Origin: GCA-2687025 sp964473525
GTDB taxonomy: Bacteria; Poribacteria; WGA-4E; GCA-2687025
Length of the DNA stretch: 64,000 bases
Reading direction: 5' to 3'
NCBI GenBank assembly: GCA_964473525.1
Contig: CAYYPK010000002.1
Location: forward strand, 62,001-126,000
Positions 24,722 through 32,117 of this stretch are shown one piece after another (within the stretch, counting starts at the first letter, position 1; every line of letters starts with the position of its first letter). The notes under the pieces are model-generated. The model was not told the origin of the DNA. It saw nothing but the letters and a program-made list of their open reading frames with translations, and did no database searches. Position numbers and translations under genes: made by a program.

Positions 24722-25546
24722 ATGCCTATCACAGCGGCCCACGTGGAGCAGTTCCAGTCCGAGGGCTACGCCGCCATCGACCCGTTCTTCACGCCGAGGG
24801 AGCTCGAGGCGCTACGCGCCGAACTGACGCGGATGTACGCCGTCGCGGCCGAGGGACGCTCGCTGAACGTCGCCGTGCAGGAAGATGGCGGGGTGAACAA
24901 CGACGAGGGGGAACGGCAGAACCTTCAGCTCATACCTCTCAACGACAAGAGCCCCCTCTACCAGGCGCTCCCGTTCGCGCCGAAGGTCGCGGATTCGGTC
25001 GCGGCGCTCATCGGCGATAGCTTCCGCCTCCATCTTGACCAGGCGTTCTGGAAGCCCGCCCACAAGGGCATCGGCACGAGCTGGCATCAGGACAATGCGT
25101 ACTTCAAGATATCGGATCCACTGCGCGGCACGGCGATGTGGATCGCCATCCACGACGCGACCGTGGCAAACGGCACGATCCACGTCATTCCGCGGAGCTA
25201 CTCGGAGGCGTATGAGCATTACCGAGACCCCCTGAGCAACCACCACATCCGCTTCGATCCCAAAGACGACGAGGGGGTGCCCGTGGAGCTGGCGGCGGGC
25301 GGAGTCGCGTTCTTCTGCTACGGTACGCCGCACTGCACAAAGGGCAACACAACCGACGAGGGCCGCGCTGGCGTGGCGCTGCACTTCCTGCACACCGATT
25401 ACGCGGACGGTGACCACTGGACGCAGCACGAGCAGCGCACCCCGATCGTCAGGGGGCCACTGGCGACGGGCGGGGTTCGCGAATGCGGCGAGAAGATCGA
25501 GGGCACGTGGGACCAACGCGTGGAAGAAGTCCTGGATAGAGCCTAG
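24722..25546 (+). CDS. Phytanoyl-CoA dioxygenase-family protein (PhyH), copy 1
   Basis: A 274-residue member of the Fe(II)/2-oxoglutarate dioxygenase family that hydroxylates unactivated carbons using O2. The iron triad is visible as WHQDNAYF (His122, Asp124) and GTPHCTKGN (His204); the 2-oxoglutarate Arg is Arg215 in GRAGVALHF. Other family marks are NGTIHVIPRSYSEA and SYSEAYEHYRDPLS. The start at 24722 (MPITAAHVEQFQSEGYAAID) gives the usual N-terminal helix; the longer frame from 24677 has no ribosome site. Copies of this family are very numerous in Poribacteria and related phyla. The substrate cannot be read; the gene follows accA by 51 bp and may be a separate unit. A second, diverged copy lies at 55823. 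Confidence 0.92.
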   Translation: MPITAAHVEQFQSEGYAAIDPFFTPRELEALRAELTRMYAVAAEGRSLNVAVQEDGGVNNDEGERQNLQLIPLNDKSPLYQALPFAPKVADSVAALIGDSFRLHLDQAFWKPAHKGIGTSWHQDNAYFKISDPLRGTAMWIAIHDATVANGTIHVIPRSYSEAYEHYRDPLSNHHIRFDPKDDEGVPVELAAGGVAFFCYGTPHCTKGNTTDEGRAGVALHFLHTDYADGDHWTQHEQRTPIVRGPLATGGVRECGEKIEGTWDQRVEEVLDRA

Positions 25547-25686
25547 CGAGCCGCCGCGTTGGTCGCTCGCAACACGCAGGGCTGGCGCCGGCGCTGGCTG
25601 ACACGCCATCGGTCGCACGTGGTGGCGGACACGGCACGGCGTCTACGGCCACGCGCGTCGGCCTCTTACTCGGGCAGATCCTGGCA

Positions 25687-26667
25687 TCACAGGCGTACGA
25701 CGCCAAAGACAGGGTGCTCAGGATGCCAGATCTCCTCGCACGTGTGCTCCTTCTTCAGCTCTTCCCACAGGAGGTACACCTCGACGTCTGAGTCCTCCAT
25801 GCCTGGCTTCGGTGGGTTGATATCGTGGAACAGGATGAGCCCGCCGTCACGCACGAACGGGCGGTAGTTCTCGAAGTCGTTCTTCGCGCCCTGGTACGTG
25901 TGGTCGCCGTCGATGTAGAGCACGTCCACACGGCGGCCTTCCAACGCCTCCTCCACGAGGCGCTTGGCCTTGGGCGTCTGCGAGTCGCCAAGGATGCTGA
26001 CGAGCTTCTGGTTCGGGGAAAGGAACTGGCGAAAGTGGTGGATCTGCTTGACGTCGTACCCGCCGCCCCATCGCCCACCGGGCAGGTCGAGGCTGAGGAG
26101 CAGCGCATCTGGCCGCGCCAGCTGCGCCCAGCAGAACAGACTGCCACCGCGCGCTGTGCCTATCTCCATCATGGTCTGCGGTTCGAACTCTCGGACGATC
26201 TGCATCGCCGAGACCATCTCGTCCTGAGTCTGGAAGATCCCGTACAGGATGTTGGAGGCGAGGAATATCGCCGTCTCATCCGGGGGCTCCTCCGTCTCGG
26301 CGGGCAGGATCCAGCCCATTCCTCTCAGATGCTTGAACATCGCCAGCGCCGGCCCGGCGCCCCCAAGCCTGTCCCTCAATGGCGGCTGTAGCATCTCGCC
26401 AGCCGGCCGCGGCTGGCGGTATACGTCGATGAGCTCAGCCAGTTGGTCGTTGTATTCCAGGAATTGCAGCGCGAGGTCGCGTGGCGGCGCGTCGGGGTCG
26501 ATGTCAGTTTGCCGGCGGGCCACGGCAAGCACGTGGTAGATGAACTTGCGTGGAAGGATGCGCGAGCGATACTCCGCCATCTTGTGCTCGACCTCAGGCC
26601 ACGGCGCGGTCTCCCAGTCCCAGTCGTAGTGTCGCAACCAGCGGGAACTCTTCCAGAGCTGAGCCAT
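25687..26667 (-). CDS. SAM-dependent methyltransferase (CmcI/Methyltransf_24-like)
   Basis: A 326-residue protein. The N-terminal half is helical (HKMAEYRSRILPRKFIYHVL and many acidic residues). The C-terminal half is a class I methyltransferase: MMEIGTARGGSLFCWAQLA (SAM motif I), LLSLDLPGGRWGGGYD, LVSILGDSQTPKAKRLVE and VDVLYIDGDHTYQGAKND, then GGLILFHDINPPKPGMED. The last three blocks match proteins related to cephalosporin hydroxylase CmcI and rhamnosyl O-methyltransferases, in which Asp residues bind a divalent metal. The start follows the dehydrogenase stop by one base, so the two are cotranscribed, dehydrogenase first. The methyl acceptor is unknown; modification of a hydroxy-acid or sugar product is inference from the pairing. 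Confidence 0.82.
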   Translation of the reverse strand: MAQLWKSSRWLRHYDWDWETAPWPEVEHKMAEYRSRILPRKFIYHVLAVARRQTDIDPDAPPRDLALQFLEYNDQLAELIDVYRQPRPAGEMLQPPLRDRLGGAGPALAMFKHLRGMGWILPAETEEPPDETAIFLASNILYGIFQTQDEMVSAMQIVREFEPQTMMEIGTARGGSLFCWAQLARPDALLLSLDLPGGRWGGGYDVKQIHHFRQFLSPNQKLVSILGDSQTPKAKRLVEEALEGRRVDVLYIDGDHTYQGAKNDFENYRPFVRDGGLILFHDINPPKPGMEDSDVEVYLLWEELKKEHTCEEIWHPEHPVFGVVRL

Positions 26668-26668
26668 C

Positions 26669-27673
26669 CTACACCCTTGCCATGGACGTGGGGCCCACGT
26701 CTGAGTTGACGACGTGCTGGGGCCTGCGGCCGCTGAGCGCGTCGATGACGGCGTCTGCCACGCTTCGGTTCACGTCGGCGACGCCTTCGAGCGCGGAGAA
26801 TCCGATGTGCGGCGTGAGTAGCACGTCATCGCGCGCCAGCATGGGGTGGCCCGGTGGTACCGGCTCCGCCGCATGCGTGTCAAGCCCGGCGCCAGCGAGT
26901 CGCCCGGAGTCCAGCGCGGCCATCAGAGCGGCCTCGTCGACGAGCCCGCCGCGCGCGGTGTTTATGAGGTACGACCCTGGCTTCATCTTCGCGAACGCAT
27001 CCGCGTCCATGACGGCGCGCGTCGCGTCGTTCAGGTCTGCGTGCAGGCTCACGAAGTCGGACGTCTCCAGCATTTCATCGAAGTCAACTAGGCGGGCGCC
27101 CAACGCCTCCGCGGCGGCCTCGTCGGCGTACGGGTCGCACGCCGCGACGGCCATCTCGAACCCGCGCGCCCGACGCGCGAGAGCCTGGCCGATGCCACCA
27201 AACCCGAATATGCCGAGTGACCTGCGCCACGTATACACGCCGTAGACGTGCTCCCAGCTACCCGCGCGCACCTGCCTATCGGCGACGTGTAGCTTTCGCG
27301 ACAGCGCCATTATCATTCCGAACGCCAGGTCTGCTACAGACTCCGACAGAAGGCCCGGGGTGTTCGTCACGAACACGCCGCGCTCGGACGCGGCGGCGAG
27401 ATCGACCATGTCGTAGCCGATGCCCCAACGGGCGATGATGCGCAAGGCAGGAAGCTCGTCGAGCGCGTCCGACGTCAGCCGCTCGCCTCCGGCGACGACC
27501 GCGCTGACACGGGCGCCGACACCATCGGCACGCAGGTAGGAGAAGAGCTCATCCCTGGACATGGCTCCCGAAGCGGGGCTGCGGAGTACCTGGTGTCCAG
27601 CCCGCTCGAACCGCGCGACCTGATCGCCCCCATGTTCACGGAATGCGCGCGCCAAGAGAAGGATGGTCGCCAT
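26669..27673 (-). CDS. D-isomer-specific 2-hydroxyacid dehydrogenase
   Basis: A 334-residue NAD-dependent dehydrogenase. The catalytic domain carries the Arg in LRIIARWGIGYDMVDLAAA; the NAD-binding motif is LGIFGFGGIGQALARRARG; the acid residue Glu is in the AEPVPPGHPMLARDDVLLTPHIG region, and the catalytic His is in TPHIGFSALEGVADVN. These match the phosphoglycerate-dehydrogenase/hydroxypyruvate-reductase group. No C-terminal ACT domain follows, so it is not a typical SerA. AGGT lies 5 nt before the ATG at 27673. It is upstream of the methyltransferase (1 bp). Preceding it is a 540-bp gene-free region with palindromic elements. The substrate is not determined. Confidence 0.9.
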   Translation of the reverse strand: MATILLLARAFREHGGDQVARFERAGHQVLRSPASGAMSRDELFSYLRADGVGARVSAVVAGGERLTSDALDELPALRIIARWGIGYDMVDLAAASERGVFVTNTPGLLSESVADLAFGMIMALSRKLHVADRQVRAGSWEHVYGVYTWRRSLGIFGFGGIGQALARRARGFEMAVAACDPYADEAAAEALGARLVDFDEMLETSDFVSLHADLNDATRAVMDADAFAKMKPGSYLINTARGGLVDEAALMAALDSGRLAGAGLDTHAAEPVPPGHPMLARDDVLLTPHIGFSALEGVADVNRSVADAVIDALSGRRPQHVVNSDVGPTSMARV

Positions 27674-27732
27674 GCGGTACCTATGTGTGCGTGTGCCTGG
27701 CGATTATCGTCCAGGAGGCCTGGCCGGGCAAG

Positions 27733-27911
27733 ACGGTGGTCTCTAGACGTGATGGCAATGCGCCGTCGGCCCATCTTGCCGCTGTCATCCTGATGGCGAG
27801 CGACAGGATCTCCCTGCGGCCAGCTCGCCGGGAGATCCCTCGCTACGCTCAGAGTGACTGCCGACGCGACTGGCCCCGGCTCAGGTTGATCGCCTCTCGA
27901 GAGCCCACGTC
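27733..27911. repeat. Degenerate palindromic element, copy A
   Basis: The first of two tandem related elements in the 541-bp gap between the dehydrogenase start (27673) and the ferredoxin (28215). Inside it, GTCATCCTGATGGCG (27784 onward, arm to 27814) pairs imperfectly with the arm at 27830-27858 that ends CTCAGAGTGAC, giving a hairpin of about 30 bp around a 15-nt loop. The left end (GGTCTCTAGACGTGATGG) and the right end resemble those of copy B. No ORF is credible here. Confidence 0.6.
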
Positions 27912-27921
27912 CCCTGTCTGA

Positions 27922-28132
27922 GTGGTGTTCTCAACACGTGATGGTATTGCGTACGGCTCCCGGCCCCAGGTTGTCATTCTGAGGAGCGTAGCGACGAAGA
28001 AATTCCGCGTCGCCACTAGCCGACGAGATTCTTCCTCTCGCTTGTTGATGCCATATGGCATCGCTCGTCCCTCAGAATGACTGAGGCGGGGCGATGCCGA
28101 CGACCGTTGCCATCGCCTAGAGACAACACCGT
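27922..28132. repeat. Degenerate palindromic element, copy B
   Basis: The second element has inner arms GTCATTCTGAGG (27973-27984) and CCTCAGAATGAC (28070-28081), a perfect 12-bp inverted repeat. An outer arm near 27933-27950 (ACGTGATGG) and the right end at 28106-28132 resemble copy A's ends; the right end is close to the reverse complement of copy A's left end (GATGGCAA and GTCTCTAG shared). The GTCATTCTGAG theme is common in dispersed repeats of many bacterial genomes. Confidence 0.65.
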
Positions 28133-28214
28133 CCGAGTTGCCGTCTTCGGAGGCCCCCGTCTAGAATGGCATGATAGACGACTCCCCCTGGCCTCCTGAA
28201 GGGACCGACGAGAA
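28133..28214. other. Upstream region of the ferredoxin gene
   Basis: About 80 bp between the repeat and the ferredoxin start, containing GTCTAGAATGGCATGATAGAC, of which GTCTA and TAGAC form short arms. I see no clear -35/-10 pair. The rest of the 27674-28214 gap outside the two elements holds nothing I can assign. Confidence 0.3.
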
Positions 28215-28661
28215 ATGGCGTATGTGATCTGCGAACCGTGCGTGGACGTCAAGGACACCGCGTGTGTCGCAGTATGTCCCGTCGACTGCATCTACGACTT
28301 CGACGGCGAGAACATGCTCTACATCCAGCCGGAGGAGTGCATCGATTGCGACGCCTGCCGGCCCGAGTGCCCGGTCGAGGCAATCTTCCCGCTAGCCGAG
28401 GTTCCGGGACAGTGGCAGAGCTACATCGCCGTGAACGTCGAGGCGTTCGAGCGACACAGCGTCGAGGCGGCGCACGACGACGACGGGGCGGAGGACGCCG
28501 CCGCGCCCGCTGCCAGCGCGCCGGCAGCTTCGTCCGCTGAAACGGCCGCCGTGAAGGCCGTTCTTGCCGAGGTGCAGGCGAAGGACGTGACGCCCGAAGA
28601 CGCCCTGGAGAAGCTCGTGCCACTGCTTGAGAAGTGCGGAATCTCCGTCACGGACGGCTGA
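28215..28661 (+). CDS. 7Fe-type ferredoxin with an acidic/Ala-rich C-terminal extension
   Basis: The first 70 residues are a bacterial 7Fe ferredoxin (one [3Fe-4S] and one [4Fe-4S] cluster): CVDVKDTACVAVCPVDCIYD carries the first set of cysteines, and CIDCDACRPECPVEAIF the second. The sequence MAYVICEPCVDVKDTACVAV is the FdxA-type start. From about residue 85 the protein adds 60 residues: an Asp/Ala-rich linker (HDDDGAEDAAAPAASAPAAS) and a predicted helix-turn-helix-like end (KAVLAEVQAKDVTPEDALEKLVPLLEKCGISV). The tail is unusual and contains a seventh spare Cys. GAGAA lies close before the ATG. It is next to the GRE locus, on the opposite strand; supply of electrons to the radical-SAM activase is inference. 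Confidence 0.9.
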   Translation: MAYVICEPCVDVKDTACVAVCPVDCIYDFDGENMLYIQPEECIDCDACRPECPVEAIFPLAEVPGQWQSYIAVNVEAFERHSVEAAHDDDGAEDAAAPAASAPAASSAETAAVKAVLAEVQAKDVTPEDALEKLVPLLEKCGISVTDG

Positions 28662-28682
28662 CAGGGCGGCGATGGGTACGGG

Positions 28683-29780
28683 TCAGTTCACCATGTGGCC
28701 ACGGTAGACCTCGAGCCCGGCCAGCAGGTCTGCGTAGTCGATGTTCGTGGACAGCGAGTGGTCCGAGCCGTAGACGAACCGCGCTCCTCGCGCCCGCATG
28801 CCGTCCATGAACTCCAGGATGCCGTCGCGCGTCCGCTCGCGGTCGCCGCACTCCAGAATGCGCGCGTCCAGCCCGCCGACGAACACCAGCTCATCGCCGT
28901 ACTTCTCGGCGAACGCGAACACGTCGTTCCCGGCCTTCACCTCCATGGGATTGAGTCCGTCGAAGCCCGCCTCGACAGCCAGCGGCAGCATGGGCTCCTG
29001 GTACCCGCAACTGTGCAGGATGACCGGCACGTCGTGCCCGTGGAAGAAGGACACCATCTCGGCGTAGTACGGGAAGATGAGCTCCGCGAGCGTCTCGGGA
29101 CGACAGAAGAGACGGTCTCGATATCCCAGATCCTCCGACATCCACACCCCGTCCGGCGGCCCCGCCTCGGCGATGAGAATCTCGTACGACTTGAGGTAAA
29201 GGTCGGTGTACACGCGGCAGAAGTCGTGGATCCACTCGCGGTCGCTCTCGAGGGCGATGTACATCGTGTAGTCGCCCATGCTCGAGCGCATGGTCTCCCA
29301 CACGTGGACGGAGCCGTACGCTGCCCATTTGCCCTGGTCGCGCCGGTGGGCGAGGTTCCTGGCCACGGCCGCGGTATCGCCGACGCGGTCGCGGTCGAAG
29401 TCCACGAGCAGGGGTCGATAGTCCCGCTCCCACACGTCGCGGCTCGTCATCTCGAAGTCGATGTGCTCGGGCGTGCCGGACCTGTGCTTCCACCACTTGA
29501 GCGCCGCGCCCGCCCCGTTCCGCACTACCCGCCACTCGTCGGTCTCCTCGAGCACCTCGGCGACGCCGCGCTTGGGCTGCCAGTCGATGCCGCCGCCGCA
29601 GGTAACGATGTCGAGCCCCAGGTGGTCGAGCACGTCGCATGGCGAGCCATCCGCGCGCGCGGGCATGCCCTGGCGCACCCACTTGCGGGCAGCATCGCTC
29701 CAGACGTTGTCGTGGATGGGTACGTGATCCGCCTGCCTGCCCTCGAACAGAGCCTGAATCGCCTCGCGACCGGTCTGCAT
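28683..29780 (-). CDS. Uroporphyrinogen-decarboxylase-fold protein (MtaA/CmuA-like), copy A
   Basis: A 365-residue TIM-barrel protein of the UroD/methyltransferase superfamily. It lacks the Arg residues of true UroD in heme synthesis and instead has the zinc motif of methylcobalamin:CoM methyltransferases: His256 and Cys258 in ILHSCGYQE, with Cys311 in LECGDRER. Other blocks are YGSVHVWETMRSSMGDYTMY, WMSEDLGYRDRLF and YGSDHSLSTNIDYADLL. In MtaA-type enzymes the zinc binds a thiol acceptor during methyl transfer. No corrinoid protein is in view. GGAGGG 4 nt before the ATG at 29780 supports the start. It is a tandem duplicate of the next gene upstream, about three quarters identical by eye, with 31 bp between them. 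Function in the GRE locus is inference. Confidence 0.88.
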   Translation of the reverse strand: MQTGREAIQALFEGRQADHVPIHDNVWSDAARKWVRQGMPARADGSPCDVLDHLGLDIVTCGGGIDWQPKRGVAEVLEETDEWRVVRNGAGAALKWWKHRSGTPEHIDFEMTSRDVWERDYRPLLVDFDRDRVGDTAAVARNLAHRRDQGKWAAYGSVHVWETMRSSMGDYTMYIALESDREWIHDFCRVYTDLYLKSYEILIAEAGPPDGVWMSEDLGYRDRLFCRPETLAELIFPYYAEMVSFFHGHDVPVILHSCGYQEPMLPLAVEAGFDGLNPMEVKAGNDVFAFAEKYGDELVFVGGLDARILECGDRERTRDGILEFMDGMRARGARFVYGSDHSLSTNIDYADLLAGLEVYRGHMVN

Positions 29781-29811
29781 ACAACCCTCCGAGCCCGCAC
29801 GCGTGCGGCGG

Positions 29812-30909
29812 TCAGTTCACCATGTGCGCGCGATACACCTCGAGCGAGTACAGGAAGTCCTCGTAGTCGATGTTGGTGGACAGCGAGTGGTCGGAACCGT
29901 ACACGACGCGGGCGTTTCTCGCTCGCAACTCGTCGAGGAACCGCACGATCCCGTCCCGCATCTGCTGGCGGTCGCCGCACTCCAACACCCGAGCGTCCAG
30001 GCCACCAACGAACACCAGGTCGTCCGCGTACTTGTCGGCGAACGCCAGTATATCGTTCCCAGCCTTCACCTCCATCGGGTTCAGACCGTCGAACCCGGCT
30101 TCCGCTATGAGAGGCAGGGCAGCTTCCTGGTACCCGCAACTGTGCAGGATCACGGGGACATCGCGGGCGTGGAAGAACGCCACTACCTCGGCGTAGTACG
30201 GGAAGATGAGCTCCTCGAGCGTCTCTGGTCGGCAGAACAGCCTGTCCCGGTACCCTAGATCCTCGTACAGCCACATGCCGTCCGGCACGCCGCCCTCCGC
30301 CAGGAGTACCTCGTACCCCGCCAGGTAGAGGTTGGTGTAGACCCGGCAGAAGTCGTGGATCCACTCGGGGTCGGTGAGAAGCGCGGTGTACATCGTGTAG
30401 TCGCCCATGCTCGCTCGCATGTTCTCCCACACGAACTGCGACCCATAGCACGCCCACTTGCCCTGCGCGCGGCGCTTCTCGAGCGCGGCGCGAGCCGCCG
30501 CCGTGTCGCCGACCCGACCCGCGTCGAAGTCCACGAGCAGGGGGCGGTACTCGCGATCCCACACTTCGCGGCTGGACATGTCGAAGTCGATGTGCTCGGG
30601 CGTCCCCGACTTGTCCTTCCACCACTTGAGCGCTGCGCCCGCTCCGTTGCGCACGACCCGCCACTCGTCGGTCTCCTCGACGACATCCGACACGCCACGC
30701 TTCGGCTGCCAATCGAGCCATCCGCCGCAGCCAGCGATGTCGAACCCGAACGTGTCGAGCATGTCCTTGGGGGAGCCGTCGTCGTTGGCGGGCATCCCCT
30801 GCGACACCCACTTACGCGCGGTGTCGCCCCAGACGTTGTCGTGGATCGGCACGTGGTCGGCCTGTCGTCCCTCGAACATCGCCGTGATGGCTTCGCGACC
30901 GGACTGCAT
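29812..30909 (-). CDS. Uroporphyrinogen-decarboxylase-fold protein, copy B
   Basis: A 365-residue protein of equal length and layout to the downstream copy. It shares EAITAMFEGRQADHVPIHDN (EAIQAL in copy A), the zinc motif ILHSCGYQEAALP with His256 and Cys258, and LECGDRQQMRDG carrying Cys311. Differences concentrate in surface positions. Like copy A it also has WLYEDLGYRDRLF and YGSDHSLSTNIDYEDFL, typical barrel-end motifs in this family. AGGGG 7 nt before the ATG at 30909. The two copies probably serve related substrates or form a complex. It lies 10 bp downstream of the third UroD-fold gene, so GRE, activase and the three UroD-fold proteins read as one unit. Confidence 0.88.
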   Translation of the reverse strand: MQSGREAITAMFEGRQADHVPIHDNVWGDTARKWVSQGMPANDDGSPKDMLDTFGFDIAGCGGWLDWQPKRGVSDVVEETDEWRVVRNGAGAALKWWKDKSGTPEHIDFDMSSREVWDREYRPLLVDFDAGRVGDTAAARAALEKRRAQGKWACYGSQFVWENMRASMGDYTMYTALLTDPEWIHDFCRVYTNLYLAGYEVLLAEGGVPDGMWLYEDLGYRDRLFCRPETLEELIFPYYAEVVAFFHARDVPVILHSCGYQEAALPLIAEAGFDGLNPMEVKAGNDILAFADKYADDLVFVGGLDARVLECGDRQQMRDGIVRFLDELRARNARVVYGSDHSLSTNIDYEDFLYSLEVYRAHMVN

Positions 30910-30919
30910 GGGTTGGCCC

Positions 30920-32086
30920 CTACACGAAGGTTGTCGGGTCGATGGGGTAGGAACCCCACTCGTCGCGGCAGCGCTTCATCTCCAGGATGTTCTCCGGCTT
31001 CGCGCCGACCGCCAGTGAATGCGTAGAACCCATGATGTAGCCGCCGCCGGGCGCTGCCTTCTCGAAGGCGTACCGCGCGTCCTCGCGTATCGTCTCCGGC
31101 GTGCCGTCGATGATGTGCTCGTGCCAGATGCCGCCCCACAGGCACGTCTTGTCCCCGACGACCGGCTTCAGCTCGCCGATGTCCATGCCTGCGGTTTCCT
31201 GAATCGCCTCGTACGCGTCGTACACCTCGGCGAGTTGGTGGATGATCGGCCACGTGTGGCCGCAGCAGTGCTTCAGTACCTTCAGCCCGTGCTTGTGCGC
31301 CTCCTCGACGTGCGCCTTGTGCCAGGGGTAGACCATCTCGCGGTAGATCTCCGGGCTCGCCATCAGGTCCGTGCTTGTTCCCAGGTCGCCGCACGGCATG
31401 ATGCCGTCCACGCCGGACTGCGCCATGACCCGCACCTCGCGGATCATCTGCCTGCCTCGCAGCTCGGCGATCTTGGCGCAGATCTCCGGCTCCAACAGGA
31501 GGTTCATCCACTGATCCTCCTCCGTGGCGCCGAACCCTGGGAAGCTGAGGTCGCCCGCCATCAGCATGATGAAGTGCGTGTCCTTCATCTCCGCGACGGC
31601 GTGATGCACGAGTTCCCAGGAGCTGTCGCTGACGTCGCCTTCGGGCGCGTCCTCCAGCTTGTCGATCTGCTCCTGCAAGCCTTCGAGAGTTGGCGGCTTG
31701 TAGTTCTCGGTGTTCCTCTTGTAGGGCATGAGGGCGTGGGTGCCGGTGGACACGCGGTAGAGGTTCCCGCCGCCGTCGCGGTACGTCTCCTCGTCCAGCT
31801 TCTCCATTGGCGTTGGCTGGTGTCCCTTCGCGGGCACACGACCCACGAAGAGGATGTCCATCTCCAGCTCGCGCACAAGGTCCAGGCGGTCTCGCTTGTA
31901 GCTCTCGACCACCTCGTCCCGCCGCCCATCCCACAGCGCCTGCGTCTCGCGCATCTTGGCCTGCACGAACGTCTCGCGACCGAGGATGTCCTCGTACACG
32001 TTGAAGTCGATGGAGTGCTCACCCCACGGGATGCGATCGGGCTCGCGATGCTCTAGGGCGGCAAACACGCGTTCTCGGGGCAACAT
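30920..32086 (-). CDS. Uroporphyrinogen-decarboxylase-fold protein, divergent copy C
   Basis: A 388-residue protein of the same superfamily but not close to copies A and B. The start is MLPRERVFAALEHREPDRIP, the standard motif for the UroD-like family. It has the first two zinc ligands as HCCGH (His273, Cys275) but no Cys at the position of Cys311; the equivalent region reads WHEHIIDGTPETIRED. Cys315 in KTCLWGG is a possible substitute. Other landmarks are MLMAGDLSFPGFGATEE, MPCGDLGTSTDLM and GGGYIMGSTHSLAVGAKPENI. The ORF remains open upstream to 32488, but that part is antisense to nothing and overlaps the activase in another frame, so I start at the ATG at 32086. It is 31 bp from the activase gene. 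Confidence 0.85.
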   Translation of the reverse strand: MLPRERVFAALEHREPDRIPWGEHSIDFNVYEDILGRETFVQAKMRETQALWDGRRDEVVESYKRDRLDLVRELEMDILFVGRVPAKGHQPTPMEKLDEETYRDGGGNLYRVSTGTHALMPYKRNTENYKPPTLEGLQEQIDKLEDAPEGDVSDSSWELVHHAVAEMKDTHFIMLMAGDLSFPGFGATEEDQWMNLLLEPEICAKIAELRGRQMIREVRVMAQSGVDGIMPCGDLGTSTDLMASPEIYREMVYPWHKAHVEEAHKHGLKVLKHCCGHTWPIIHQLAEVYDAYEAIQETAGMDIGELKPVVGDKTCLWGGIWHEHIIDGTPETIREDARYAFEKAAPGGGYIMGSTHSLAVGAKPENILEMKRCRDEWGSYPIDPTTFV

Positions 32087-32117
32087 GTGACTCGTCCCTG
32101 ACAGTTGGCGGTCGGGT

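Noticed and set aside
27733..28132. CRISPR array
   Set aside because: There are two degenerate copies of a long palindromic element, without regular short repeats and spacers and without cas genes.
28695..30811. Open frames of 300-470 codons across the UroD-fold genes on both strands
   Set aside because: They are shadows in GC-rich DNA; the paralogous frames A and B are conserved with each other and carry zinc motifs.
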